NCBI GenBank assembly: GCA_022264855.1
Contig: JABYQU010000010.1
Coordinates: forward strand, 744,001 to 808,000
Source: Lenzites betulinus
Taxonomy: Eukaryota > Basidiomycota > Agaricomycetes > Polyporales > Polyporaceae
Length of the DNA: 64,000 nucleotides
Reading direction: 5' to 3'
In this document: one piece after another, positions 49,324 to 62,500 of the stretch
How positions within the stretch are numbered: the stretch's first letter is position 1
Layout of the letters: every line of letters begins with the position of its first letter
Notes under the pieces: generated by a model
Told to the model about the DNA's origin: nothing
Database searches by the model: none
The model's input: only the letters and a program-made list of their open reading frames with translations
Position numbers and translations under genes: made by a program

Positions 49324-52083
49324 TCATGGATCGTCCTCAAACTCGTCCTCCTGGGGCGCACCGTCGCCGAGCCAGACCACCCTCCAGTCTTCGGCTCCCT
49401 TCTGGACCCAAGCATACAAGCCCCCGTTCCCCCCATCCCCATCCCCCTCGTCCTCCGTCGACGTGCCCGACTCATAGCTCGCATAACTCGACGTCGAATA
49501 CGAGCGCGTCAGCCCGGGGAAGAACGGCCTGTTCCAATGCCCGCCCAGCGCGAGCAGCCCCGCGGCGCCGCCGATGTCCGCCTGTGCCCGCACGGGCTCC
49601 TGCGCGCGCGCCTTGCCCTTGCGCTCGGAGAGATGCGCGAGCGGGATCTCCTGCACCTCGACGCCGTCCTCGCCGAAGGCGGTGACCTGCAGGAACGGGG
49701 CCTCGTCCGGGTCGTCGGACGTGCACACGCGCGCGGCGACGCTGTGCGGCGCGGGCGCGCTCGACGCCCAGAACAGCACGCGGTGCGGCGGCACCCCGGC
49801 GGTGCGCGCGGGGAGCGGGTGCGGGAGGATGTGCGACTGTCGGCCGCGCGTGAGGATGTAGAGCTGGGTGGCGGAGGACGCGTGGAAGGACGGGCCGGGC
49901 ACGCTGAACTTGACGGGGCGCACCCAGGGCCCTTTCTCCTTCGCGAAAGCACGGCCGTCCCAGGATGCGCGGGAGCGCCGTACAGTGGCGTTTGGGGAGG
50001 TGCTGAGCAGGGTCTGCTGTGCGTTCCAGTTGTCCTCGTAGAGATCGACCTCGCCGACGGCTGAGTCTGCGAGGCGGATCGTGCCCGCCTTCTTCTCGAA
50101 GATGACAAAGAGGCTGAGCTGCGTCGGGTAGTTGAGCGTCGTGGATCCGAACGAGGACACACGCGCATGACGCTGGCTCTGCGAGTCGAGAGCCGCAGAC
50201 CGAGGGAAGATGTCCGACGGACTTCGCGACATGTTGTCCTGAACGGACTGGTGGATAAACGTCATGTTCCGAGCAGGGAGCGGTGTGTAGAACTCCTGTA
50301 GGGATCTGTGAGCTCCACAATTAATCTGGGAAGCTGGGGAATTGGCGGACCTTCGCCAAACGGAAGGCTCGTTCTCCCTTGGGCGTCTCATATAGAAGGA
50401 TGCTGGATTTGGTGGCGACTGCAAGCAGCACGCCCCCTCGGCCACGGGTAGCCTCATTCCGCCAAACCTCGTAGAACAGCACGGGGTTGTTGTGCAAACG
50501 AGAACCGGCAGACGCGAGGGGCGTGAAGTGGGTAGCCCATCGTAGGGGCAGGTCACTGACGATATCCCATTCGGAGTCGATAGAAGTCGTGCGCCTGGGC
50601 TGTGCCACCGCTTTCCCTTTCCCAGGAGACGACCAGGAAGATGCTAATGAAGAGTAAGAAGCCTGTGGTTCTGGCCGTCGTGATGATGTGGATTGTGGTT
50701 GTGCAATCGCGGGATCAAGCACGAGGTTCTTCAGGCCCTTCGTGATAGAACTTGGAGGCCGGTGGTGCTTCTTGGCAGAACCTTGGGAGTGCTTTCCCGT
50801 AGCTGAATTGCGTAGATCAAGCGGACGAGCATCCTGGAGTAGGGTTTTAACTCGAATTGCATGCATAGGATGCTTGAATGTTGTAATGCCTACCTTCTGG
50901 GTAACAACCCACTTCGCTAGGCTAACAAGACTGGCCAGATTGTACATGCGAAGTACCCGAGGCGTTTCTTGATCCTTCGACAAGTCAGCATCCGTGCTGA
51001 CGAGAGCAAGCACTACGCCTTGCGGAGTGCCCTCGCCGGTACTCTCGGACTCCAAAATTGTCATCTGGTGAACACTGAGAGGTATGGTTCAAGCATATCG
51101 TTGGGCAGGTCACGATTACGCTCACCCTTCACCCTCCCAGATGAGCTTGGCTTCCGCATCCGAGGGCCCTTTCTGCGTCTCATCGTCGTCGGACCAATCA
51201 CTCGGGAACATATCCAGCACGGACAATCCGTGGTCATGGCCGATCAATAGAATGTGGTGGTTTCCTAGGGGAAGCAAACACCGTATAGGCGAAGTTGTAT
51301 GCGGGAGGAAGCGAGAGCCGAAGTTGTATAACTTCAGGCGAGATGGAGCAAGGGGCTCAGGGATGAGAGCAGCGGGAGGTGGCGGTCCACGTGCATGCGT
51401 TAGGGGGGATACCGGTATTGCGGACAACGGGAAATTGGTTTGAAGATGCAATTGAGGGGGTAGCGGATGCTGTTGTAGGGATGCATAGGAAGAGGTTGCG
51501 GTAGAATACATTGATGCGGGATACGAAGATGCGTTGTATGCGGAGGGTGCATAGATGGAGTTTGTCTGGGACGATGGCACATAGACAGAGTTTGTTTGTG
51601 TTTGAGGGTCGTAGACGGAGTTTGTTTGAGATGAGGGTGCATAGGCGGAATCCACCAGGGACCTGGAATCCACTGCAGACTGAGGCTGCTCCATCTGGAA
51701 ATATGTTTCAGATGAAGTCCTGACATATACCCACACCGCATGCGAAATACGGTACTCACACCCTCTCCCCAACCTCTCTGTCGACGACGCTGCAGATCAG
51801 CTGGCGAGACGTCTGCATACCGCTCTGCGGCTCTGAGGGAATAGTAAGCACCCGTGAATTGTGAGAATACTGCGAAGACCTTACCTCTTTTCTATCCATT
51901 CTCTCCAGCGGCCGAACCTGCAAGCACAGCGTTATAGCCCATATTTGATGGATCGACAAAAGGATGTCACCTTGAGTTTGGACCATGCTGCGCTGCGAGA
52001 TCGTCGTAGGTCGGCAGACCATCTCCTCCCAACTGGTCCTGCTCGGGGAGGGGCGGCACGTTGAACGAGGATTGCTGAGACAT
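49324..52083 (-). CDS. Large uncharacterised fungal protein, probable beta-propeller (CNH/WD-like)
   Basis: Starts MSQQSSFNVPPLPEQDQ with a short LPTYDDL motif, then exons RFGRWREWIEKR and RAAERYADVSPADLQRRRQR, a Gln/Ser/Tyr-rich stretch with a 10-residue tandem repeat (51542-51643), and a long folded region. The folded region has strand-turn patterns like CNH or WD propellers: SRLKLYNFGSRFLPHTTSPI, LLPLGNHHILLIGHDHGLSV, LRMYNLASLVSLAKWV, PMHAIRVKTL, LLAVATKSSILLYETPKGER, SLFVIFEKKAGTIRLADSA, ATQLYILTRG. It ends with a Ser/Gly/Asp/Glu-rich tail finishing DEFEDDP. At least five introns. Roughly 850 residues. I do not recognise a named family member. CNH domains bind small GTPases, so a signalling or trafficking role is possible but unproven. 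Divergent from NOP14. Confidence 0.7.
51542..51643 (-). repeat. 30-base coding repeat (10-residue unit YxPSSQTNSV)
   Basis: Three full and one partial copy of a 10-residue unit (YAPSSQTNSV, YDPQTQTNSV, YVPSSQTNSI, YAPS) in the low-complexity N-terminal part of the propeller-like protein. DNA copies are close but not identical. Confidence 0.75.
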
Positions 52084-53140
52084 TGCCTGGGTTAAGATGC
52101 GTGTTGACAAGATACGGTGGGTTGAGATAGGCACATCAACGACGACGAGGGGGCGGAGACGAGGTTATAGCAGGGCCCGGACGGCGGACGGAGAGTGGCA
52201 GTACATAGCAGCAGTCGGACACGGGCGTTACGTCCAAAGCTTCGTGCGCGCCCCGCCCCTGCGCATCGCTCTCCTTATTAATTCCTGCCAAGGCGCGATC
52301 GCTGCGGGCATCCATAATCGCCGCTTTCACGCTCCACACAACATTCGACACCCCAAAACATTAGTTGTTTCCCTCGATAGACTCGAGCCATTGTTTTAGC
52401 ATGACAACCGCGCGCAGGTATATTATAGGGTCAAGTCAGATAATTAAGCGAAGCGCCCATACAACGCGTGGGTCGCAGTAGGTCGCAGTCTACAGCCTCT
52501 ACCGTCACGCTATAGTGGTGGCATAAATTGGCCTATGAGCAGTGTCAAGGCTGTCGGGACATACGTATATTTTAGGGGTTCTACGAGCACCCGGGGGACT
52601 GTTCAGTGGCATCCAGTGCCATAGGCAGGGGATTCCAAACGGGCTAGTACGGCGTCGGGCGACCGTCATTACTGCCACCGGCATGATCTTTGAGTACTGT
52701 GGGGGCGAGCATAGATATGCGAGACCTTAGGAGTTGGTTTGGCATGTTGGAACGCTCCGTCAGCTAGGCACTGGGGCGCGGACCCTTGACCATGCGCTCT
52801 TACGTTCCTGTCCTTCGATGAGATACCCTGTGTTTTATAGGAAGTCTAAAAGGTTACAAGTAGAGCAGACCTCGCGCATGATGCACAGTGATTCAAGAGC
52901 CCGGCAGCATGAATGAAATGTCGCCGGAGGCTCTGAAAGTGGTGAGAACCATTAATTACCAAGATTGCCATTTTGGTCGCTCGTCTTTGCGGGATCTGAG
53001 ATCTTCGATCGCACGGCCGTGACACGTGCGTGACAGAATTTTGGACCGACTGCACCTCCGTCCCAGTTTGCGCGCAGACTCTCTTCAGCTTTCTGGACAG
53101 CTTATCTTAGTACGGTCGTACTCTTGCGGCGACCCTGATC
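52084..53140. promoter_or_regulatory. Divergent intergenic region, propeller-like gene / NOP14
   Basis: About 1.06 kb between divergent start codons. More AT-rich than the flanks in places. Frames inside it are short. Must hold both promoters. No recognised element. Confidence 0.4.
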
Positions 53141-56100
53141 ATGGTGAAAGGCTCGCAGCTGAAGCAGCTCAAGACCGCGCTCAACCAGGCCGGCCTCACA
53201 CCGCAGCCTCAGGCGGGGAAGAAGCGCAAACGCGCTGCGCCTACAGAGCGCGACAAGGAGCGCAAGGCTGCCAGGCTAAAGGACATCCAGCAGAAGCTCA
53301 ACCCCTTTGATGTAAAGGTGACGAAGGTCAAACACGATGTCGGCGGACGGAAGATTATAGGTACCACCGGACGTCCTGCCCAGAGCAAGCAGACGGGGAT
53401 TGAACAGGTGCGGGGTTTACCTTCGCATTTATACCAGCCCATGCTAAATGAAAAGAAATGACTCTCGAACTGCGGCATACCAGAGGAAGAAAACTCTGCT
53501 CAAGGAGTTCGAGGACAGGGACCGCTCTGGAGGAATAGTCGACCGCCGGTTCGGTGAAAATGATCCTACGATGACGCCCGAGGAACGAATGCTGGAGCGT
53601 TTCACGCGAGAACGGCAGCGTGCCTCCAAAGGCACCGCGTTCACGCTCGACGATGAGGACGACCTCACCCATTATGGACAGAGTCTGTCTAAGATGGATG
53701 ACTTTGACAACGTCGGGTTGGGCTTGGACGACGATGAGGATGAAGGTGTGTAGAGCTGCGTCCCTAAGCCTCTGCGGCGAGTTAATCCGCGTGCTTTCAG
53801 ATCAAATGGACAGGCGGACGGTGGAGAGAAGCCATTTCGGCGGCTTTGGAGATGAGGATGAGGACGAGGATGATGATAGCGAGGTATGTGCTCTCCCTGC
53901 CTCTCGAATTATTTGCGGCTTATGGTTTCGAAGCCTGAAAGGAAGAAGTCGAAGGCTGAAGTGATGGCGGAGGTCATCGCGAAGAGCAAGGAGCATAAGG
54001 TCAATCGTTTACAGTAAGATTATCCGTGCCCGTATACTAACGTTACACACGGTAGATGATTCGCCAAACGCAACAAGAAGAAGATGAGAACCTCCGTCAC
54101 GAACTCGACAACGAACTCGATTCCATCCGCTCACTGCTCTTCGCCCCGCCACCAACCGAATCCGCTGCTGCGCCTTCCTTCGCTACAGGGTCAAACGCTT
54201 TCCCCGTTGAGGCCGAGAAGGAATATGATCAATTCGTCCGGGAGCTCGCCCTCGACCGCCGGGCGAGGCCGAAAGACCGGACGAAGACCGAGGAGGAGCT
54301 TGCCCGGCAAGAAAAAGAGGCTTTGGAGAAGGCGGAGCGGAGCCGCCTGAAACGCATGAGGGGAGAAGATTCTGATAGCGAGGACGAGCAGAGGGGGAAG
54401 CGCAAGCAAGTGCGCTCGAGAGGTGGCGACGACCTCGAGGACGACTTCTACGACGAGGATCCAGAGCCTGCGCTTGGTGCTGGTCTAGGGGACCGGGTCG
54501 CCGTAGAGGATTCTGAAGACCAGGAGGATGAGGGAGAAGAGAGTGAGGACGAAGAGGGGAGCGAGGAAGGAGAGGAGGAAAGTGAAGATGGCTCGGTCGC
54601 TGCAGAGTTCGAAAGCGCTGAAGAAGACTCGGGCGAAGAAGACGGCGAGGAAGGCGAATCCGAGGCTCTTGTCCAGTCAAGTCGGAAACGCAAAGCAAAG
54701 GGCAAGTCCGTAGCGAAGGAGCTCCCGTTCACTTTCCCTTGTCCGGAGACCCACGATGAGTTCCTTGAGATCGTCGAGAACGTGGAAGAGAAAGATATCC
54801 CCACCGTTCTCAAGCGTATCCGCACTCTGTACCATCCCAGTCTGGGAGATGACAACAAGTTCAAGCTCCAGGTCAGTGCCCTACCAAACTCGCTTATAAG
54901 GCCTTGCCACTCAACTTAATGACATAATGACATCAGGGCCTGAACGCAGTCCTCATCGACCACATTCTTTACATCACGACGCCACCCACACCCCGGTTCA
55001 CATTGCTATCCTCCCTCTTGCCACATCTGGCGTCCCTTACGAAGACCTACCCTATTCAGTCGGCGGGGGCCTTCGTAGAGAAGCTCACTTTGATGCACAA
55101 AAATCTCAAACGCGGACTTTCCAAGGGCGTTGCCGATGTAGACGCGAAGACTTGGCCTGGGCTCCCCGAGCTATCCCTTCTGCGAGTTATTGGCCAGCTC
55201 TGGCCTACGAGCGACTTGAACCATCCGGTCATCTCCCCTACTCGGTTGCTCATGGGCTCGTACCTTGGCCTCTGCCGGGTCCGGTCAATACAAGACGTAG
55301 CCAGCGGCCTCTTCCTTTGCAGCCTGTTCCTGCACTTCGAAAGGCTCTCGAAACGACTAGTCCCGGAGGCGATCAACTTCCTCGTGAACAGCGTATTGCA
55401 CCTAGCGCCTCATCAATACCAGAAGGCCTCGTCTGTCCCTGGTTACTTCCCGCTACAGGACTTCCAGACTCCCTTGACGACGCCTTTAGCATTAAATTCC
55501 AAGAAGGCGAAGAAGCTGTCGCCAGGGAAACCCGACCTGAACAAGTGTCTGTCGGAGGATGTCCTCAGCGAACAGGTCAAGGTCGATCTGCTCGCCCTGT
55601 CACTGGAACTCCTAGGGCGATTTGCCGACTTGTACAAGGGTCTGGAGGGATTCGTCGAGCTATATACTTCGATACAGGATATCCTCAGCTCCGTTAAAGG
55701 CAGCGGCCTCCCTCCAAATTTGGCGGTGAGTTTGCACAACCTTTCATTTGACCCGCACTCTTACTCAGTACCGCTGCAGATACCCCTGGAGACCTTGCAG
55801 GACACACTGGGTCGTCTGCTCAAGTTCGCGCTCCAGGCAAGACGCCCTCTCCGCCTACAAGCCCACAAGCCAATCCCGATCCCTTCGTACGTGCCCAAGT
55901 TCGAGCATACGTCGTCGAACTACCTGCGCAACCGCGATCCCGACCACAAGCGCAACGAGGCGGCGAAGCTGCGTGCGCAATACAAGCAGGAGCGCAAGGG
56001 TGCGATTCGCGAGCTACGCAAGGATGCGCGCTTCCTGGCGGCGGAGCAGCAGAAGAAGCAAAAGCTGAAAGACACGGAGTACAATACCCGTATGAAGCGT

Positions 56101-56190
56101 GTGTTTGGCACGCTCGAATCGGAGCGGGCGGAGGAGAAGGCAGAGGAGCGCGAGAAGGCGAAGGACAAGCGGCGAGCTGGGCGCAAGTAG
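53141..56190 (+). CDS. NOP14: NOP14, nucleolar ribosome-biogenesis factor
   Basis: Component of the 90S/SSU processome needed for 18S rRNA maturation and 40S export. Start MVKGSQLKQLKTALNQAGL, then NPFDVKVTKVKHDVGGRK, RKKTLLKEFEDRDRSGGIVD, FGENDPTMTPEERMLERFTR, an Asp/Glu block DEDEDEDDDSE, SKAEVMAEVIAKSKEHK, a long acidic region, then LPFTFPCPETHDEFLEIV, LTLMHKNLKRGL, LRVIGQLWPTSDLNHPVISP, LLMGSYLGLCRVRSIQDVAS and the basic coiled-coil C-terminus with YNTRMKRVFGTLESERAEEK. These are the hallmark NOP14 blocks; size (about 900 residues) is as expected. Five to six short introns. Highly secure identity; exact exon edges approximate. Confidence 0.95.
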
Positions 56191-56502
56191 TGTGTATGCT
56201 GACTTTACTTGCATGATCTATGTGATAGTTGTTTTCTCTCCTGCTGCTCTAACGTGTACATGTCATCCTGCGACATCGTTAGCGTCCAAAGTCAGATTTT
56301 TGCGTCGGGTTACGTTTTACATTCAGTAGCTACTAGCTTCGCGGTCTGGCGCTTGAATTCAGACGCGTCCGAAGCGCCAGTGGTCTGAACGCGTCGCGAA
56401 ACGATGCCACAGACGCGCTTTGCTTTCTTCTCCCCTCTTCATACACGCTCAGTTCACGACCTCGCCAACCCAGAGCCCCTACAACGCAAGCAATATGCAC
56501 TA
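56191..56502. other. Short spacer, NOP14 to ATR-type kinase
   Basis: About 310 bases, tandem genes. The ATR-type frame is open upstream to an in-frame ATG at 56404, so part of this may be coding. Confidence 0.45.
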
Positions 56503-59500
56503 ATGAGCTCTCAAATACCGTCATCCTCGTTCCCGGTGCCCCCAACCTTCCAGCAGGATGGCGACCCCGCCCAGTTCCTTGACTGGATGCAAGGCCAGAA
56601 GGACGTCCTTCTCAATGACCCACAGCTGGCGGTGATACAGAAGCGTCCGGAATGGATAGTGACACTCTCTAGTCTGTTGCACACGCTATCGTTGCCTTCT
56701 CCTGCCGAGCTCCCTTGGACGGCTTTGCACGAGCCAAACAGGTTCGCGGAAATGTCCCTCGCCCTGGTTCACGGTGCTGCTCAACGCGTTCCTTCTCTCT
56801 TTTCTGGGAATATCGTACTCGCCCAAGTTCTCTTTGCTACTGTCACGACTCTTTGCGCGTCTCTTGACCTTTGGATTGACGTTGACGTCCCGGAGGAGAA
56901 GGACTATCTGAGTCCTTTTGAGCTCTACGTGAAGGCTGTCGACTGTGCTGCTGCTATCATCCAGGCCTTGGGAGGTGAAATCTTGCCAGAGGCAATCACT
57001 ACTGCCAATGAAACCACGAAGAGTCTAGCGAGACGTTATCTGGAACTCGTAGAAGGTGAGTTAGGTACATACATCCGACGCTCTCTGCTAATACCGCAAC
57101 AGGCCTATTATCATCTGAGGGCACCGAGTTCCCTATGGTGATTGAGGTGACCACGGTCCCCGAAGTTATCGAGCGTCTCCCCTCACCCAAGGTAACATCT
57201 ACATGAGCATGTCACCGATGCATATCCTGCTCACCTTTGCTCTTACCATACAGGCGAAGAAGATCACTATAACGTCGGCGTCTCAAGTACCACTTGTACT
57301 CACATGTCTCCTCGAGATATGTTGCACTGCGCTCTCCGTTACCACCACCCACCACTGGTTCTTGTCGGACATCGTTCGGGAAACGGCAGAGCTCGCTCTG
57401 AAGGTCTATGAATATTTGTTTTTCACGTGTACTATCACAGGCGTGACCACTTCCAGGGCGTTGGCACGGACATGTACATCCATGGCCGCTTTGGCCATCA
57501 CCTGGGGGTTTGAATCTATCGCTGCAACTTGCTGGACGAGATTATTGCTGTACCGCATCGAACACGGCCCGGACGACGAGTGGACGAAAGCTGAACGTGC
57601 CATGACAGCTGCCCTCCGCTCTGCCCAGTTCTCTCCGCCCAATTATGCCGATTTCAAGACCTTGCTCCGTGCTTTACAAGCGGCGGAATGGGATGAAAGC
57701 AGTTCGAGCCTGCAGGTGTGCATCTAGCGTGAAGATTTGCGTGCATGCGCTGACGGAGGATGAGCATAGGAACTCTGCAATGCATATCTTACCCGTTTCA
57801 TACCCGCTATGAACGACCAAGTGCTTCAAGACGCCCGCACTCTGCTGGTCTCTATGTCATCGTTCGAAGTCCTCCTGACTGCCACGGATAAGCGGCTGCA
57901 AGAGCTTTCCACAACCCAGAGCGAAGGAGCAAACTTGGACGTGCCCTCGCAACGAGTACTCGCCCGTGACGCCGTGCAGGCTATCATCGAACCTCATGTT
58001 GTAGAATGGATGGACGACGACGATTCCCTCACAGATGCAGAATTTATTACCCGGGCCTTAGCCGAAGTCGACAGTCGATTCGAGAGACAGTAAGTGCGAG
58101 CAGTACTAGTTGTACAGTGCTACATAACACGCTTCTCTTTAGCCCTGTCTGGAACACGGCAGCCACTGCGCTCCAAGCACTAGCGAAGAAGCTAGCGGCC
58201 CTTCCATGCCTACTCACGCACGGAGGCGGACAATGTTCTATGAGCCTTGACAAGCCGGGTCTTCCTTTCGCACCGGTGTATTTGAAGGTGGCCTACCGGC
58301 TACTGGACAGTGACGAGTCTGGCCAAAGTACTCCTATCGTGCGCGCAGCCATCTATGGCTTCCTAGGCAAATCCCTCCTCCACCATAGCTCAGCGATCGA
58401 CGAACGTATATTCGAGGACCTCCTTGGCTTCGTGGTACGAGGGATGAAGGATACAGAACGCATCGTCCGTTTAGCTGCAGGGTCAGTTCCTACCGTCCGC
58501 CATGCCTACCTCGATTGACATTGACTCTGTTATTCAGTCGTGCGGTAGTCAATCTCATCAAATTGATCCAGCTTCTGGAAGCCAGACCCGGGGAGCTCGT
58601 TGCTGCCACCTTTCAGAAGATTGAACCCCTCTTTCGACATCGGGACAACAGAGTACGGGAAACGACAACCATCACAGCCGGACTAATTGGAATGTGAGTA
58701 TTCTTGGGTAGCTAACATATAGGTAGCTGAACACATGCTTCAGGGCCTCTACTGGCGCGGCCTTGCGAGAGAGCGTGATTGCAATTATTATGCAACTATG
58801 CGAGCACAACCCGATACTGAAGGGTACTGCGGTTCTTCAAGTCAGTAGCAGGAGCGTTTCAGTTCCCTCTATGTTCTTGGTTGACTGATAAAATTGCAGC
58901 TCCATGCATTAGTCAAGCACCACAAGAAGTCTCCGTACAGTCTGACCTCCCCATATCTCAGTCGCATCGCCCCGTACCTTGTCCGGCGGCTCAAGACGAA
59001 CCCAAGAGGAATTCAAGAATTCTGTCACTTCCTCTCCGTTTCGCCCCATGACTTCGTCAACCTGACCCTGAAATACACACTGCCGCCAATGTTTGCGGAC
59101 GGTGACCGGAAGGGGCTCGACGCCGTGGCTACGGAGATGAGCGCGAACGTGGCAAAGCTCGTTCTCGACAACACCCATCCTATTTTGGCACACGCTTTCA
59201 TGCTTCAGGGTGTCGGGCACACGAACAAGACGCTTCAGTTCATCCTGAATGTTCTCAAGGAGGTGGCAAACCAGCCGGAATCCCTCAATGTGGCGACTAT
59301 CGTGGTTAGCTGCAACGTCGCACTCCTGACAGAACTGGTTGAATACCTAGGCGACGAAGATCCTGACGTTGTCGACGCAGTAAGTGCCACTCGTTTATTT
59401 TTGCTTTCCCGACTGATTATTGCGACTAGGCAAGCCGAGGCCTTCGAAAGGTCGCGCAGAAGATAGCTCCATCGAAGTCGAAGGTGGCAAGCGGTTCTGA

Positions 59501-62500
59501 AGAGGAGTATACTAGCTACCTCAAGGAACACATGCTGGGTATCATCACAGCATTGAACGACAAGCTGCAGGAGGCTCACGGGAAGCAGCCGATCGAGTCG
59601 AAGCAGAAGATCCTGCGAAGTTTTGGAGAGTTCGCCAAGCAAGTCGGTTCTGCTATCAACAACGTCTCGCCTCAGGTGCGTCGGTAGTGTCATGCAGCAC
59701 CCTTTATACTGAACATCGGCTTTTCAGATCATGGCCACCCTTCAGACGGCTCTAATTGTACCCCAGCTCTCGGACGCTGCTTTGCAGAGCTGGTATGCCT
59801 TCCTTGCTATGCTGGAGCCCACCGACATTGGGCCTCACGTGGGCCCTACGAGCGCGTCCTTCGTGGCTTCTTGGTCGCTGCTTTCTGACCGTGGCCGTCA
59901 GGCAGCTAAACAGTGCCTCGACTACATGGTGGTGAATCGCGGCCAAGCGCTCGGCCAATACCTCTCCGAGGTCGCGGACTTGAGCTCGATTCCCGAGCTT
60001 GCGGAAACAAACGCAGCCCTTGCGGCCCTAAGGGCGGCCTGGACTCCGCAACAGAGGCTGACAGCGCTTCTGGAGCGACTAGAGAGCGAGAGCTTGGTTG
60101 TTTCAATCCAAGCAGCAACGGAGCTGAAGGCTTTCTTGTCGGAAGCCGACGAAGACTACATCCGCTCGCTCACCTTTGGCGACGTCTTCAACCCACTCGT
60201 CGGCCATCTTGTATCTGCCCTGTATCGTGCAGCATGTAGGGATGGTGATGGCGCACAAACGCAAACACTCCGCGACTTCGCTTTCGACTGCATCGGTATT
60301 GTTGGAGCTATCGATCCCGACAGATTCGAGCTGCGTGTCAATGACACTCGGATGATCATGCTTAGTAACTTCACTGACGAGACAGAGTCGATGGCGTTCG
60401 CGTTGCACCTCATCCGCGACGTGCTCGTTGGCGCGTTTCGATCGACCAGCGACGTCAAGTACCAGAGTTACCTCGCATACGCTATCCAGCAACTCCTGCA
60501 ATTCTGCAACTTCTCCTCTGCTTTGGTCACCCCGGGTGGATCGAACTCCGTTCCGCTCAAGACGCGGAATCGCTGGAATAGCCTGCCGAAGCATCTCTTG
60601 GAGACGGTTTCCCCTCTCCTCGAGTCTCGTTTTAGCATGGAGATTCCCCCCTTCAAGCCACTCGCGTACCCGATATATCCGCACCACGAAACATACCGCC
60701 AGTGGATCCAAGCATGGACAAGCGATCTCATTCAGAAAGTGTCAGGACCCCGCGCGAAGCAGATTTTTCAGGTCTTCTCGGCGGTCGTACGCAACAAGGA
60801 TGTCGGCGTGGCACATCACCTACTACCACATCTTGTCCTGAATGTGCTCGCTTCCGGAGACCAGGACGATGCCGGTGCTATCCGGACTGAGCTGTTGTCC
60901 GTGTTGGAAGATCAAGTCAATCTGGATAGTCGCTCTTCCGCCGACAAGAAGCTTCTCAGCGCGCAGGTATGTTGGGTTAGACATGTCCAATCACAAGTAC
61001 ATTGACACATTGTTCATAGACCGTGTTTATGCTGATGGACCATCTCAACATGTGGCTTCGCTCCGTCCGCCAGGACTTGGCCAAACAGAAGGCGGAAGCC
61101 AACCGGCGAACCTCAAGGAACTCGCAGGTCAGCAGCGATGCCGGCGAGCAAATGATGCGGATAGACTCCATTCTGGAAAACATCGACCAGGGTCTCATGG
61201 CGAAGGCGGCGTTCCAGTGCAAGACCTACGCCCGGTCACTCATGAACCTCGAACAGCAGCTGATGGCGTGCCGTTTGCGTGATGCGAAGTCCAAGCACGA
61301 CGCAGTACGAAGAGGCGACGCTGCGGCGATCCGTGCCATCGACTCGACGGACTACCAAGACCAGTACGAACGCCTACACGAGTTGTATGCGCACCTTGAC
61401 GAACCGGACGGCATGGAGGGGGTCTCCACGATGATCCTCTCCCCATCCCTCGAACATCAGATTCGTCAACACGAGAGCACCGGAACATGGACGTCCGCGC
61501 AGAGTTGTTGGGAGGTGCGGTTACAGTACGAGCCAGACAATCTCGACCACCATCTTGGTCTATTGCGATGTCTGAGGAATCTGGGTCACTACGGTATGTA
61601 CACCATTAACGAACCAGCGTATCACTCTTACACTGTCAACAGACTCGCTACGCACGCATGTGATGGGAGTCCTGACCAAGCATCCGGAGTGGAGCTCCCA
61701 GCTTATCGGCTACCAGGTGGAAAGCGAATGGATGGTCGGCCGTTGGGACGACGTACAAACGCTGGTCGACAAAACGGAAGCTCGGCCACCACCTGTTCTG
61801 CTCGCGCAAATCCTACTGGCCATGCGCATGGACGACGCTGCAGCGGTCAATACTGCTCTCTTGGAGGCGCGGCGCTCCCTGGGGGCGTCCATCACCGCAA
61901 CGGGCCCGAGCGGATACCGTCGTTCCTATGATGCCGTGCTCAACCTTCATCTAGTTCACGAATTAGAAGTCATCAACAGCATCGTCAAGGATCTCCGGGC
62001 CGGGCCTGTTGGGCTCAGTCAAAGGAGCGACCGAAACTTTGACAAGCTCTTGCAGCGTCTTTCTGCCCGCTTCGACTCTACCCTGCCCACCTTCCGCATC
62101 CGGGAACCTATCCTGAACATGAGGAGAACAGCGTTCAACCTCAGGTATGCCATCCAATATCCTCCATATCGACTTATGAAATCTAAACGTTTGTGTTAGT
62201 GGGTCGCATAGTGACGGGGTGAATGAAGCTACCGGAAGGTCTTGGCTCACTAGTTCCAAGATTGCACGGAAAGCGGGGCATACACAAACCGCCTACAGCG
62301 CTATTCTACAAGCTCAGCGTTGCAATACCCCATACTCGTTCGTGGAGAACGCGAAGCTTGTCCGCACTCGAGAAGATCCATTGCGCGCCCTTCAGGAGTT
62401 GGAGAAAGCAATGCGACTGTCTGGCTTCCTTTCAGCTGAGCGTAGCCAGCGCCATGAGGATGTGATCGACTTGACCGCCGGCCAAGACGAAATACGGATG

